Shown here: positions 44,735-54,549 of the stretch, piece after piece
How the letters are laid out: every line of letters begins with the position of its first letter
How positions within the stretch are numbered: the first letter of the stretch is position 1
From: G016756615 sp035556195
Lineage (GTDB): Bacteria > Pseudomonadota > Alphaproteobacteria > Rhizobiales > Rhizobiaceae
Reading direction: 5' to 3'
NCBI GenBank assembly: GCA_035556195.1
Contig: DATMFK010000067.1
Coordinates: forward strand, 329,380 to 393,379
DNA: 64,000 nt
Notes under the pieces: model-generated
Seen by the model: only the letters and a program-made list of their open reading frames with translations
Told to the model about the DNA's origin: nothing
The model's database searches: none
Translations under genes and position numbers: made by a program

Positions 44735-46022
44735 ATGGACGATATTCAGCGCGACATCCCGGACATTCGACACGATCTCTTCCGTTCGCTGGCCGGATTG
44801 ACGACCCTTCTCACGGCGGCGCTGCTGTGCGCGGCCCTGTTCGCGCCACCTGCCGCGCGCGCCGCCGATGTCAACGCCCTCTTTCGCGCCTGGCTGGCGC
44901 AGGACCTGTGGCCGGAGGCCCAGAGACGCGGCATCTCGAAGGCGACCTTCGACGCGGCCTTCTCCGGCGTGAAGCCCAATCTCGACCTGCCCGATCTGGT
45001 TCTGCCTGGCCAGAAACCAAAGACGCCGAGGAAGCAGCATCAGGCGGAGTTCGGATCGCCCGGGAATTATTTCGCCGAAAAGACGATCGGGGCCGTGACC
45101 TCGGGAGGCCGCGCGCGTGCCGGGCAATATGGCAGGACATTGGCCGCGATCGAGAAACGCTACGGTGTGCCCCCGGGCGTGGTTCTGGCGATCTGGGGGC
45201 GCGAATCCGGCTTCGGTACGGCCAGGATTCCCTACAATGCCTTCGAGGTCCTCGGCACCAAGGCGTTCCTTGCCACGCGCAAGGACATGTTCCGGAAGGA
45301 AGTGCTGGCGGCGTTGGAAATTGTCGAGCGAGGGCTCGCGCGCCGGGAGATGATGAAATCGTCCTGGGCCGGCGCCCTGGGCCAGCCGCAATTCCTGCCG
45401 ACCTCCTTCCTCGAGCATGCTGTCGATTTCGATGGAGACGGCGTTCGCGACATCTGGAACTCGGTCCCGGATTCCCTCGCCTCGATCGCCAATTACCTCG
45501 TGCATCATGGCTGGGTGAAAGGCCGGGACTGGGGCTTCGAGGTGGCTGTACCCGACAAAGTGAGCTGTGCGCTGGAAGGCCCGGATCAAGGTCGCAGGAT
45601 TTCGGATTGGGCGCAGATGGGTATCACCCGCGTCAACGGCAAGCCGTTCCCGCCCCGGGAGGCGCGGTCGGAAGGCTTCCTGCTCATGCCGGCCGGCCGC
45701 AGCGGACCTGCTTTTCTCGTCACGCCGAACTTCTATGTGCTCAAGAAATACAATGAGAGCGACCTCTACGCCCTTTTCATCGGCCACGGGGCCGATCGCA
45801 TAGCCAATGGCGACCGCCGCTTCGCGGGAGAGTGGGGCAAGGTTGGTGGCCTCTACCGCTCCGACATCGCGGGATTGCAGATGGCGCTGGAAGCGAAGGG
45901 CTACGACGTCGGCGGCGCCGACGGCCTGCCTGGCTTCAAGACCCGCCGCTCCATTGGAGACTGGCAGGCCAAGAACGGCCGGGCGCCCACATGTTTTCCG
46001 GACGAGGAGATCGTCGGCGGGA

Positions 46023-46030
<8 letters not shown>
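44735..46030 (+). CDS. MltB-family lytic murein transglycosylase with peptidoglycan-binding domain
   Basis: 431 residues. An N-terminal hydrophobic signal (LTTLLTAALLCAALFAPPAARA) is followed by the MltB/SLT_3 catalytic domain: VVLAIWGRESGFGTARI holds the catalytic Glu, and SSWAGALGQPQFLPTSFLEHAVDFDGDG is the family signature. The C-terminal 60 residues (LYRSDIAGLQMALEAKGYDVGGADGLPGFKTR) form a peptidoglycan-binding helix domain. It cuts glycan strands in the periplasm, giving anhydromuropeptides. The last eight bases overlap the end of the convergent monooxygenase gene. Confidence 0.93.
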
Positions 46031-47017
<987 letters not shown>

Positions 47018-47021
<4 letters not shown>

Positions 47022-47845
47022 GACTTTGGCTCCAGGATGTTTTCGCGGCGTAGCGCGGCTTCGAAGGCGGCGCGGTCGGGAAGCGTCACTGCGAAAACCG
47101 TACGCAGCACTTCGATGATCTCGTCGGCGGAGGCAAGTTCGCGACGAATGCTCGCTTCCCCTACGCGATGCGTGGTCAGGCGGTTGTTGGCCAGCGCGTA
47201 TCGTCCTCCAGGAAAGGCGCGCGCGGCGATCAGCGCCTTGCGAAAATGCGAACTGGGGCTTGTCGACAGGAAATAGTTGCTGATCGCATAGTCGACCTCC
47301 AATTGTTCCTGCAGGTCGAAACGATAAAGCGTCCGCCAATCCCCGCCTGTATTCGCCTGCATGCGGAAATATCGGCCATCCCAGGCGATCCGGAACGGTT
47401 CGTGGGGCGTCTGCTGCTCGGCCTCTGTCTCGAGGAGCAGCGGCGCCGTCTGTGTGAGGCCGCCGAAACCGACATCGGCAACCCAGGTTTGCCCGGCGAG
47501 TTCGACTCTCAGCAGCAAATGGGTGCGCGGCGTGATACTGTCTTCCGGCATCCCCCAGAGCACACGGCCGGCGAGCCCCGAAACATTGAAGCCGATCGCC
47601 CGCAGCACATGCATGAAGAGGATGTTGTGCTCGAAGCAATAGCCGCCACGGACGCCGCTCAGCAGTTTGCGCTGCAAGGCGGTGTGTTCGAGTTCCACAG
47701 GACGATGCAGGAAGGGATCGATGTTCTCGAAGGTGATCGCTTGGGGATGCAGCCGGTGCAGCGAGCGCAGCGTGCCCAGCGTCGCCGTGCGCGGGCCGTC
47801 ATAGCCGATGCGGTGGAAATAGGCGGCAAGATCGATGTCCGACAT
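47018..47845 (-). CDS. nat: Arylamine N-acetyltransferase
   Basis: 275 residues. The catalytic triad is complete: Cys70 in RGGYCFEHN, His109 in TPRTHLLL and Asp124 in WVADVGFGG. The N-terminal YFHRIGYDGP and QAITFENIDPF are also family marks. The enzyme moves acetyl from acetyl-CoA to arylamines or hydrazines, a detoxifying step. The paired flavin monooxygenase downstream (ATGA overlap) suggests a small xenobiotic-processing operon (inference). Confidence 0.93.
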
Positions 47846-47916
47846 CGGCGGCTCCGTTCATCGCCCCGATATAGGCTGGCGGGCCTTGCCGTGCAAAGGC
47901 TGGATCAACCGGTCTG

Positions 47917-49056
47917 TCAGCCTGTCGCATCTGCCGGTTCCTCCTCGTCGACCGAGCTTTGCTGAGCCGAGAGGAAATTGCCGACGTGGCGCAGGCTGTC
48001 GAAATTGTCGCAGAAGACCTTGATGACCACGAGGAGCGGCACTGCGATCAACGCCCCGACGAAACCCCAGAGCCACGACCAGAAAGCGACGGCGATGAAG
48101 ATGGCAACCGCGTTTATTTCCAGCCGTCTTCCCACCACGAGCGGCGTAACGAGTTGGCCTTCGATCGTGTTGCATAGGACGACGAAGGCGGGGGCCAGCA
48201 GCGCATAGGTGAAGCTATCGAAGGTGACCAGTGATATGGCCGCCACCATCAGGACGGTGACGGCTGCGCCGATATAGGGGAGGAAGTTGAGAAGCGCTGC
48301 GGCGACGCCCCATAGTAGCGGGTCGGGGAGACCGATCGCCCACAAGCCAAGTCCCACGGCGATACCGAGGCCGCTGTTGATGAGGGCGACCGTCAGCAGG
48401 TAGCGCGAGATCTCGCGCTCGATGTCGTAGACGAGGCGAAGGGCGCGCTTTTTGTCACTGAGTCGGGCAAAGGACTGGATGATCTTCTCATAGAACATCG
48501 TGCCGGAGGCGAGCAGAAACAGTGATAGAACGAAGATGATGGCGACCGACGTTGTCGCTGAGACGATGTTGCCCGCCGCACGTGAGATGATGCCGGGTTG
48601 GGCGATCACCACCTTCTGCACGCCAGGCTCATCGACTGCATCGGTGATGTGCTCGACCTGCCTTGTCACGTTGAGCACATGTTCGAAAGGCCGCCGCAAC
48701 TCCGAAAGCCGCTGAGCGACCTCGCGGCCGATCGATGGTGCGTCGCTCGCGAGTTGGACGACTGGGCCGCTGAGCAGGTAGCCGATCGTCCCGATGGTTC
48801 CGGTGGACATGACGACAAGCAGGGTCGCGGAGAGTGCGGAGGGAATACCATGTTTGCGCAGGAGCCGCACGATAGGGGTCAATGTCAGTGCCAGTAGGAA
48901 CGCAAGCAGCACCGGCATGAAAAAATCGCGGGCGAAATAAAGCGCATAGACGAATGCAAGCAGGAATATGCCGACCAAGGCAAAGCGCACGAGCCGGGAA
49001 TCGCCGACTCTGCCTCCGAGGGCATTCGGGCCGGCGATGTCGGAATCCGTCTTCAT
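47917..49056 (-). CDS. AI-2E family transporter (PerM-like membrane protein)
   Basis: 379 residues with about eight membrane helices; typical segments are FFMPVLLAFLLALTLTPIVRLL, PDPLLWGVAAALLNFLPYIGA, and IEGQLVTPLVVGRRLEINAVAIF near the end. The family includes TqsA and sodium/proton antiporters; the autoinducer label is not proof of function. GGGAGGGTG precedes the ATG at 49056. The soluble C-terminus is acidic (SSVDEEEPADATG). Confidence 0.9.
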   Translation of the reverse strand: MKTDSDIAGPNALGGRVGDSRLVRFALVGIFLLAFVYALYFARDFFMPVLLAFLLALTLTPIVRLLRKHGIPSALSATLLVVMSTGTIGTIGYLLSGPVVQLASDAPSIGREVAQRLSELRRPFEHVLNVTRQVEHITDAVDEPGVQKVVIAQPGIISRAAGNIVSATTSVAIIFVLSLFLLASGTMFYEKIIQSFARLSDKKRALRLVYDIEREISRYLLTVALINSGLGIAVGLGLWAIGLPDPLLWGVAAALLNFLPYIGAAVTVLMVAAISLVTFDSFTYALLAPAFVVLCNTIEGQLVTPLVVGRRLEINAVAIFIAVAFWSWLWGFVGALIAVPLLVVIKVFCDNFDSLRHVGNFLSAQQSSVDEEEPADATG

Positions 49057-49140
49057 GAAGCACCCTCCCGGGCCGTATGGCATCGGGACGCCCTGCCCGT
49101 GGGCGAGAACGCGAGATGGGCTTCCGAGTTCCCTTGTTGT

Positions 49141-50181
49141 TCACACTGCCGTCTTTTTCGTCGTCTCCTTGCGCACCAGCGGCGCCACCTTGGTGCCGTA
49201 GAGTTCTATCGCCTTCATGAGCTTGTCATGGGGCATCTCTCCAATGGCCATCTGAAGCAGGAAGCGATCGTTGCCGAAAATCCTGTGATGGGTGACGATC
49301 TTCTCCGCCACCACCTCCGGGTTGCCCACGAACAGCGCGCCGCGCGGGCCCCGCGCCTGATCGAAATGCGCCCGCGTGGTCACTCCCCAGCCGCGTTCGC
49401 GGCCGATACGGTTCATGACCTCGGCTTGCGGTCCATAGAAATCATCCGCCGCCTCTTGCGTCGTCCCGGCAACGAAGCCATGGACGTTGATGCTCGTGGC
49501 GAGTCCGGCCGGATCGTGGCCGCTGCGTCGCGCCGCCTCGCGATAGAGTTCAAAGAACGGAGCAAATCGTGCCGGTTCGCCGCCGATGATGGCCAGGGCG
49601 AGAGGCAGGCCGAGTTGGGCGGCGCGCACGACCGATTGCGGCGTGCCGCCGACCGCGATCCAGACCGGCAGTCGTTCCTGGTGGGGACGCGGATAGACGC
49701 CGCGATCCTCGATCGGTGCGCGCAGCGAACCCGACCAGGTGACCCTTTCGGTATCGCGTATCTTCAGGAGCAGGTCGAGCTTTTCGGCGAAAAGCGTGTC
49801 GTAGTCCTTCAGGTCGTAACCGAAGAGCGGAAAGGACTCGATGAACGACCCGCGTCCGGCCATGATCTCGGCGCGCCCGCCCGAGAGAAGGTCGAGCGTC
49901 GCAAATTGCTGGAAGACGCGCACCGGGTCGTCGGATGAGAGCACACTGACGGCGCTGGTGAGGCGTATCCTCTTGGTATGCTCGGCAGCCGCGGCCAGGA
50001 CGACGGCCGGCGCCGAGCCGGCATAGTCGGGCCGGTGGTGCTCGCCAACGCCGAAGACATCGAGGCCGACTTCGTCGGCGAGCTTGATCTCTTCGACAAG
50101 GTTTCGCAGCCGCTGGCGTGGGCTTGTCCCTTGCCCGGGGATGGGGCTGACATCGGCGAATGTATAGAGGCCAAGTTCCAT
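49141..50181 (-). CDS. LLM-class flavin-dependent oxidoreductase
   Basis: 346 residues of the luciferase-like monooxygenase family, a different subgroup from the one at 46-47 kb: VFGVGEHHRPDYAGSAPAVVL, IRLTSAVSVLSSDDPVRVFQQF, AEIMAGRGSFIESFPLFGYDL and LPVWIAVGGTPQSVVRAAQLG. Flavin-linked oxidation of an unknown compound. The start at 50181 (ELGLYTFADV) fits the family; the upstream open frame does not. It is divergent from the DUF6481 gene. Confidence 0.9.
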   Translation of the reverse strand: MELGLYTFADVSPIPGQGTSPRQRLRNLVEEIKLADEVGLDVFGVGEHHRPDYAGSAPAVVLAAAAEHTKRIRLTSAVSVLSSDDPVRVFQQFATLDLLSGGRAEIMAGRGSFIESFPLFGYDLKDYDTLFAEKLDLLLKIRDTERVTWSGSLRAPIEDRGVYPRPHQERLPVWIAVGGTPQSVVRAAQLGLPLALAIIGGEPARFAPFFELYREAARRSGHDPAGLATSINVHGFVAGTTQEAADDFYGPQAEVMNRIGRERGWGVTTRAHFDQARGPRGALFVGNPEVVAEKIVTHHRIFGNDRFLLQMAIGEMPHDKLMKAIELYGTKVAPLVRKETTKKTAV

Positions 50182-50343
50182 GGAGCAGTCCGGTCGGAAT
50201 GATGAGCCACACAGACCTAGCGGCAGGTCAGTCCTGCATCCAGATGCCGAACGGTGAACGGTGCATTTCCCTGGGAACTCGCTGGCGCCGTTTCCGAGAA
50301 GCAACAGCGACGGTTTTTCACAGCAGAAATGCCTTTTTGGCGC

Positions 50344-50371
50344 TTGAACTCCGCAGCCCCATTAGTATGTA
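50344..50371 (+). promoter_or_regulatory. Candidate promoter of the DUF6481 gene
   Basis: TTGAAC (50344-50349), a 16-base spacer and TATGTA (50366-50371), about 34 bases before the TTG start. Sequence match only. Confidence 0.4.
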
Positions 50372-50404
50372 AGCGGCGCAGACTGAAAGCAAGGCATACG
50401 AAAA

Positions 50405-50830
50405 TTGGCAGTGTATAGAGAAAAGGACTTCCACGAGCGCCGAAACGCAGCGAACGATGCCAAGAAGGCGCTTCTCGAAAAATTCAAGGCGAGGCCGACG
50501 GAAGACGATCCCCGTGTTCTGGCTCGCCAGGCAGAGCGCAAGGCCATCCTCGAGGCGCGCGCCATCCGTGAAGCCGAAAAGGAACGCCTGAAGCAGGAGC
50601 GGCTGGCACGTGAGGCCAAGGAACGTGCTGAGCGTGAGGCGGCCGAGGCCGAAGCGCGGCGTGTTGCCGACGAGGCCGCGCGCGAGGAAGCAAGAAAGCG
50701 CGAGGCTGAGGAGAACGAGCGGATTGCCCGGCTTCTGGCCGATGAGGCCGAGCGCAAGGCCAAGCGCGACGCGCGTTACGCGGCACGCAAAGCCCGTGTA
50801 GGCCGTCAGCCTCCCAAGCCGTACGCCTGA
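50405..50830 (+). CDS. DUF6481 family coiled-coil protein
   Basis: 141 residues from the TTG at 50405 (a GTG two codons later is possible). After FHERRNAANDAKKALLEKFKAR nearly the whole protein is a single Glu/Arg/Ala-rich helix with heptad character, ending in a basic RYAARKARVGRQPPKPYA. This matches the small DUF6481 family of alphaproteobacteria. Function unknown; the charged helix suggests RNA, ribosome or protein binding (inference). It is monocistronic, ended by a strong hairpin. Confidence 0.8.
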   Translation: MAVYREKDFHERRNAANDAKKALLEKFKARPTEDDPRVLARQAERKAILEARAIREAEKERLKQERLAREAKERAEREAAEAEARRVADEAAREEARKREAEENERIARLLADEAERKAKRDARYAARKARVGRQPPKPYA

Positions 50831-50850
50831 CCGCCAGCCGAGCGGAAATT

Positions 50851-50885
50851 AACAGGCGGAGCGAACGAGGTTCGCTCCGCCTGTT
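50851..50885. terminator. Convergent hairpin terminator
   Basis: A perfect 16-base-pair stem, AACAGGCGGAGCGAAC / GTTCGCTCCGCCTGTT, with a three-base GAG loop between the convergent DUF6481 and sugE genes (the sugE stop starts at 50887). It can end transcription from both sides. Confidence 0.8.
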
Positions 50886-50886
50886 G

Positions 50887-51201
50887 TCATGCGACCAGTT
50901 TCAGGCCAACAATCCCCGATACGATCAACGCGATGCAGGCGAGGCGGATCGCTGTCGCGGGCTCGCCGAGTAGGAAAACACCCAGCAGGGCGGTGCCGAC
51001 CGTGCCTATGCCGGTCCAGACGGCATAGGCCGTGCCGACAGGGAGATCCTTCAGCGCCAATCCGAGCAGACCGAGGCTGATGACCATTGAAATAACGGTC
51101 AGAACTGTCGGCAGCGGCTTGGAAAAGCCGTCGGTGTATTTCAACCCGATCGCCCAACCGACTTCGAAAAGACCAGCGAAGAAAAGATAGGTCCAAGCCA
51201 T
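50887..51201 (-). CDS. sugE: SMR-family guanidinium exporter (SugE/Gdx type)
   Basis: 104 residues with four membrane helices. The first helix FFAGLFEVGWAIGLKYTDGF has the essential Glu13 and the GW-A--LKY pattern of the SugE/Gdx branch rather than EmrE, and PVGTAYAVWTGIGTVGTALLG is the SMR signature. Gdx proteins export guanidinium by proton antiport as dual-topology dimers. GGAG lies six bases before the ATG. The likely guanidine-II riboswitch just upstream supports this function independently. Confidence 0.93.
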   Translation of the reverse strand: MAWTYLFFAGLFEVGWAIGLKYTDGFSKPLPTVLTVISMVISLGLLGLALKDLPVGTAYAVWTGIGTVGTALLGVFLLGEPATAIRLACIALIVSGIVGLKLVA

Positions 51202-51218
51202 GGAACGCTCCGTTCATG

Positions 51219-51266
51219 CGCGGGTCGTCCCGGCGGTGCTAGCAAAAGGCAAGGCCGTCCTTGCAC
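51219..51266 (-). promoter_or_regulatory. Guanidine-II (mini-ykkC) riboswitch
   Basis: On the minus strand two hairpins lie 16 bases apart: GCAAGG-ACGG-CCTTGC (51264-51249) and CGGG-ACGA-CCCG (51232-51221). Both loops are ACGR, the defining feature of the mini-ykkC class that binds guanidine and is known to sit before SugE-type exporter genes. The second hairpin ends about 12 bases before the ribosome binding site, so control of translation start is likely: guanidine stabilises the loops and frees the site. Not recognisable in other parts of the window. Confidence 0.85.
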
Positions 51267-51354
51267 ATCAGACATAGGCGACGGCAACGCAAACATCAAT
51301 GCGCCGCCCGCCGCCAACCGGGCGCTCCGGCTTCGTCGAAGCGGCCTTGTGCTT

Positions 51355-51480
51355 CTACTTTTCCCTGGACCTGATTGCCTGGACCGGCGGCGCCTTGGCA
51401 GCGGGAGCGGCCGAGGGTTTCTTCACATCCTTCTTCGGTTTGCGCGCTTCCTTTCCTGGCTTCATCTGCCCCTTTGCCAT
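51355..51480 (-). CDS. Small basic Lys/Pro/Ala-rich protein, 41 residues
   Basis: A short gene with GAGGAG seven bases before its ATG. The product, AKGQMKPGKEARKPKKDV then KKPSAAPAAKAPPVQAIRSREK, is very basic and probably disordered. Similar 40-50 residue AKGQ...KPKK proteins are widespread in alphaproteobacteria, as far as I recall, with no assigned function; nucleic-acid binding would fit the charge. It lies between the sugE leader and the CDF gene, divergent from the latter. Confidence 0.65.
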   Translation of the reverse strand: MAKGQMKPGKEARKPKKDVKKPSAAPAAKAPPVQAIRSREK

Positions 51481-51591
51481 GATTCGCTCCTCTCGATGTG
51501 GCGACGAAGTGAAGCCCGAACATTGGCGCGGTTCAAGGGTTGTCTTGAGGCTCGGTGGCTTCAGTCTAGATACATTCGAAGTGAGGATAAC

Positions 51592-52554
51592 ATGGCGGCG
51601 AATTCCGGTTCGACAAAGGTCATATACGCTGCGCTGGCGGGGAATCTGCTGATCGCACTCACGAAATTCGGGGCGGCGTTGCTGACCGGAAGTTCGGCAA
51701 TGCTCTCGGAAGGGGTGCATTCGCTCGTCGACACGGGCAACGGCCTGCTTATGCTCTATGGGCTGCATCGGTCCGCCCAGCCTCCAGACCTCCTGCACCC
51801 GTTCGGTCATGGTCGGGAACTCTACTTTTGGAGCTTCATCGTTGCGCTCCTGGTCTTCGCGCTGGGGGCAGGGGTCGCCTTCTACGAAGGCGTCATGCAT
51901 GTGCTCGATCCCGTGCCGATCGAGAATCCCACCGTCAACTATGTCGTTCTCGCCCTCTGCTTTGTGTTCGAGGGCGCAACGTGGTGGATTGCCAGGAAGG
52001 AATTCGCCAGCAGGAAAGGCAGGCTCGGATATTTGGAAGCGGTTCGGCGCAGCAAGGATCCGACCGTCTACACGGTGCTGTTCGAAGACAGCGCCGCCTT
52101 GCTCGGCCTTGCCTTCGCGTCTGCCGGCGTCCTGGCGGCCGAACTCACGGGGATCCACGAGCTTGACGGGGTTGCGTCCATCGGCATCAGCCTCATCCTG
52201 GCTGCGACGGCGATCTTTCTGGCCCGCGAGAGCAAGGGGCTCCTGATGGGAGAACCGGCTCTGCCGCATGTGCAGAGGACCATCCTGGCGACTGCACAAT
52301 CGGACAAGGCCGTGGAGGGAGTGAACGGGGTACTCACCGTCCAACTCGGCCCCGAGCAGGTGGTGGCCAATCTCAGCATCGAATTCGCCGATCATCTCAC
52401 CGCGCCGGAAATCGAAGCCTGCGTCGAGAGGATCGAATCCCGCCTCGCCGCTGAGGTCCCGCAGGTCAGGGCGCTTTTCGTGAAACCGCAGACGCCGTCG
52501 CGCTGGCTGGAACGGCGCAGGGCGATAGAAGAGGCCTCGGACGACGGCGGATGA
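51592..52554 (+). CDS. Cation diffusion facilitator (CDF) family transporter
   Basis: 320 residues. Helices 1-2 carry LAGNLLIALTKFGAALLTGSSAMLSEGVHSLVDTGN, whose His/Asp pair (HSLVD) forms part of the metal site, and the loop HPFGHGRELYFWSF is a CDF mark. Helix 5 has FEDSAALLGLAFA in place of the second HxxxD. The C-terminal cytoplasmic domain is of the usual ferredoxin-like type. It exports Zn, Fe, Mn or similar ions. The altered second metal half-site (ExxxA region) makes the metal unclear. GAGGA precedes the ATG at 51592. Confidence 0.88.
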   Translation: MAANSGSTKVIYAALAGNLLIALTKFGAALLTGSSAMLSEGVHSLVDTGNGLLMLYGLHRSAQPPDLLHPFGHGRELYFWSFIVALLVFALGAGVAFYEGVMHVLDPVPIENPTVNYVVLALCFVFEGATWWIARKEFASRKGRLGYLEAVRRSKDPTVYTVLFEDSAALLGLAFASAGVLAAELTGIHELDGVASIGISLILAATAIFLARESKGLLMGEPALPHVQRTILATAQSDKAVEGVNGVLTVQLGPEQVVANLSIEFADHLTAPEIEACVERIESRLAAEVPQVRALFVKPQTPSRWLERRRAIEEASDDGG

Positions 52555-52575
52555 CGAGCACGGCAGCGATCCGCA

Positions 52576-53826
52576 CTACCCCTCGTCGCCCTCGACGATC
52601 CGCAAGCGAAGCTGACCGGTGCGCGACTCTGCGCTCCGCGCCGCCTTTTCATCGCGCCCGTCCGAGGGTTCGCTGGCATCCGTGCCGGCGAATTCCAGCG
52701 CCTCTATCTTCTGCCCTCGTCGGGAAACCTTGGTCGAAGAGACGAGAATGTCCTCGATGTCCTTGGAAGCCTGCCCGAAATGCGCCTGAAGCTTGCGCAC
52801 CCTTTCGTCGAGCCGGGCGACATCCTCCATCAGCTTGACCACTTCTATCTGGATGCGATGGGCCTGTTCGCGCACCCGGGCATCCCTGAGCAGGGCCTGG
52901 ACGACCTGGATCGATAGCATCAGCAGCGAAGGCGAAACCATGACGACGCGAGCGCGAAGGGCGCGTTGGACGATGGCTTCGAAATTCTCGTGGATTTCGG
53001 CGAAGACGGATTCGGAGGGTACGAACATGAAGGCGGTGTCCTGCGTCTCGCCCGGGATCAGATATTTGTCGGCGATGTCGCGTATGTGCACTTCCATGTC
53101 CCGCCGGAACGCCTGCGCCGCGAGCTTGCGTGCCTCGGCGCCATCTGCCGCGCGGATCGCGTTCCAGGCCTCCAGGGGAAACTTGGCGTCGATCGCCAGC
53201 GACGGCGCTCCGTTCGGCATGCTCACCAGGCAATCGGGACGGCTGCCGTTGGACAGTGTCGCCTGGAACACATAGGCGCCGAAGGGCAGGCCATCGCCGA
53301 TGATGGCCTCCATGCGCGATTGTCCAAAAGCACCGCGGGTCTGCTTGTTGGACAGGATCGATTGAAGCTGGACGACCTGCCCGGCCAAGGACTGGATGTT
53401 GTTCTGCGCCGTGTCGATCACGGCGAGCCGTTCCTGAAGCTTCGCCAGGCTCTCGTGGGTCGACTTCGTCTGGTCGGCCATCGTCTGGCCGATACGGCCG
53501 GTCATGGCGTCGAGGCGCTGGCCGATGGCCTGGGTGAGTTCCGCCTGACGCGAGCCGAACACTTCCGCGATCGCCCCCATGCGGCCCTGCATCTCGGCCT
53601 GAGCCTGAAGGATTTCGGCCATCCGGGCCTCGGTATCGCGTGCACGTTCCGCCGCCTCTGCCGCGGCGACCGCGCGCGCCCTTGCCGATCGCCAGAGCGC
53701 CATGACGAGTATGAGCAGCAGGAGGAACAACAGAACGGCGCTGCTGCCCGCCGCCTGGCCAAGCGTGATCGTCGTTGCGCCAAGGCGGGCAACGGGCTCG
53801 GAGAACAGGCCGGTGAGCGTACTCAT
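52576..53826 (-). CDS. rmuC: DNA recombination protein RmuC
   Basis: 416 residues: an N-terminal membrane anchor (AVLLFLLLLILVMALW), a long coiled coil (about residues 45-150), then the RmuC nuclease-like domain with SIDAKFPLEAW-type sequence (here LAIDAKFPLEAWNAI), KYLIPGETQDTAFMFVPSESVFAEIHE and VVMVSPSLLMLSIQVVQALLRD. RmuC limits inversions at short inverted repeats in E. coli. It starts at the ATG at 53826 or the adjoining GTG at 53829. Divergent from def. Confidence 0.93.
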   Translation of the reverse strand: MSTLTGLFSEPVARLGATTITLGQAAGSSAVLLFLLLLILVMALWRSARARAVAAAEAAERARDTEARMAEILQAQAEMQGRMGAIAEVFGSRQAELTQAIGQRLDAMTGRIGQTMADQTKSTHESLAKLQERLAVIDTAQNNIQSLAGQVVQLQSILSNKQTRGAFGQSRMEAIIGDGLPFGAYVFQATLSNGSRPDCLVSMPNGAPSLAIDAKFPLEAWNAIRAADGAEARKLAAQAFRRDMEVHIRDIADKYLIPGETQDTAFMFVPSESVFAEIHENFEAIVQRALRARVVMVSPSLLMLSIQVVQALLRDARVREQAHRIQIEVVKLMEDVARLDERVRKLQAHFGQASKDIEDILVSSTKVSRRGQKIEALEFAGTDASEPSDGRDEKAARSAESRTGQLRLRIVEGDEG

Positions 53827-53929
53827 CACCGCACCATAGCCGATTCGGATAGTCGAGTAGAGATCAAAACGTGAACGTCTGGAGGGGCGGCCGGTTGACG
53901 CCCAGGCCGGGACATCCTAGGTGAGGCGC

Positions 53930-54460
53930 ATGACCATCAAGCCGCTCATCATTCTCCCGGATCCGTTGCTGCGTCAGGTGTCCAAGCCGGTGGAGCAAGT
54001 CGACGACCGCTTGCGCAAATTTGCCGACGACATGCTCGACACGATGTATGACGCGCCGGGTATCGGCCTGGCGGCGATCCAGGTCGGTGAGCCGATCCGG
54101 CTCCTGGTCATCGACCTCGCCAAGGAGGGCGACCCGCCGGCGCCGCATATCTTCATAAATCCGGAAATCCTCGAACGCTCCGACGAGCGCTCGGTTTACG
54201 AGGAAGGCTGCCTGTCCATCCCCGACTATTACGCCGAAGTCGAGCGACCTGCTTCGGTGCGGGTGACGTATCTCGATCGGGAGGGGAAGGCGCAGGAAAT
54301 GACGGCTGAAGGCCTGATGGCGACCTGTCTGCAGCACGAGATCGATCATCTCGATGGCGTGCTCTTCATCGACCACATCTCCAAGCTGAAGCGCGATATG
54401 GTGGTGAAGAAGTTCAAGAAGCTGGCCCGGGATCGGGTGCCGAGCCGGATGGTCGGGTAA
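53930..54460 (+). CDS. def: Peptide deformylase
   Basis: 176 residues. All three motifs are present: GIGLAAIQVG, EEGCLSIPD (metal-binding Cys) and QHEIDHLDG (metal-binding His pair and catalytic Glu). It removes the formyl group from new proteins. The ATG at 53930 has AGGTGAGG upstream; the GTG at 53921 is an alternative. It is normally followed directly by fmt; here fmt is 9.1 kb away, after an unrelated set of genes. Confidence 0.96.
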   Translation: MTIKPLIILPDPLLRQVSKPVEQVDDRLRKFADDMLDTMYDAPGIGLAAIQVGEPIRLLVIDLAKEGDPPAPHIFINPEILERSDERSVYEEGCLSIPDYYAEVERPASVRVTYLDREGKAQEMTAEGLMATCLQHEIDHLDGVLFIDHISKLKRDMVVKKFKKLARDRVPSRMVG

Positions 54461-54496
54461 CGTCAGCCGGTCCAAGCGCCGGGCCGCCTGCTTGGT

Positions 54497-54537
54497 GCGT
54501 GTCGCCCAAAAAGCGTGCAGGGTTTTTGGCGACACGC
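54497..54537. repeat. Long inverted repeat between convergent def and RTX gene
   Basis: GCGTGTCGCCCAAAAA (54497-54512) pairs with TTTTTGGCGACACGC (54523-54537), with one bulged C and a 10-base loop. It fills most of the 89-base gap between the stops of def and the RTX gene. It could be a two-way terminator, and it resembles dispersed rhizobial palindromes built on a GTGTCGC core (recalled, not searched). It marks the left edge of the def-fmt insertion. Confidence 0.6.
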
Positions 54538-54549
54538 AGTGACAAGAGC

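Noticed and set aside
51296..51523. 75-residue minus-strand frame overlapping the small basic protein
   Set aside because: It overlaps the 41-residue gene in another frame, lacks a ribosome site and has shadow-like composition.
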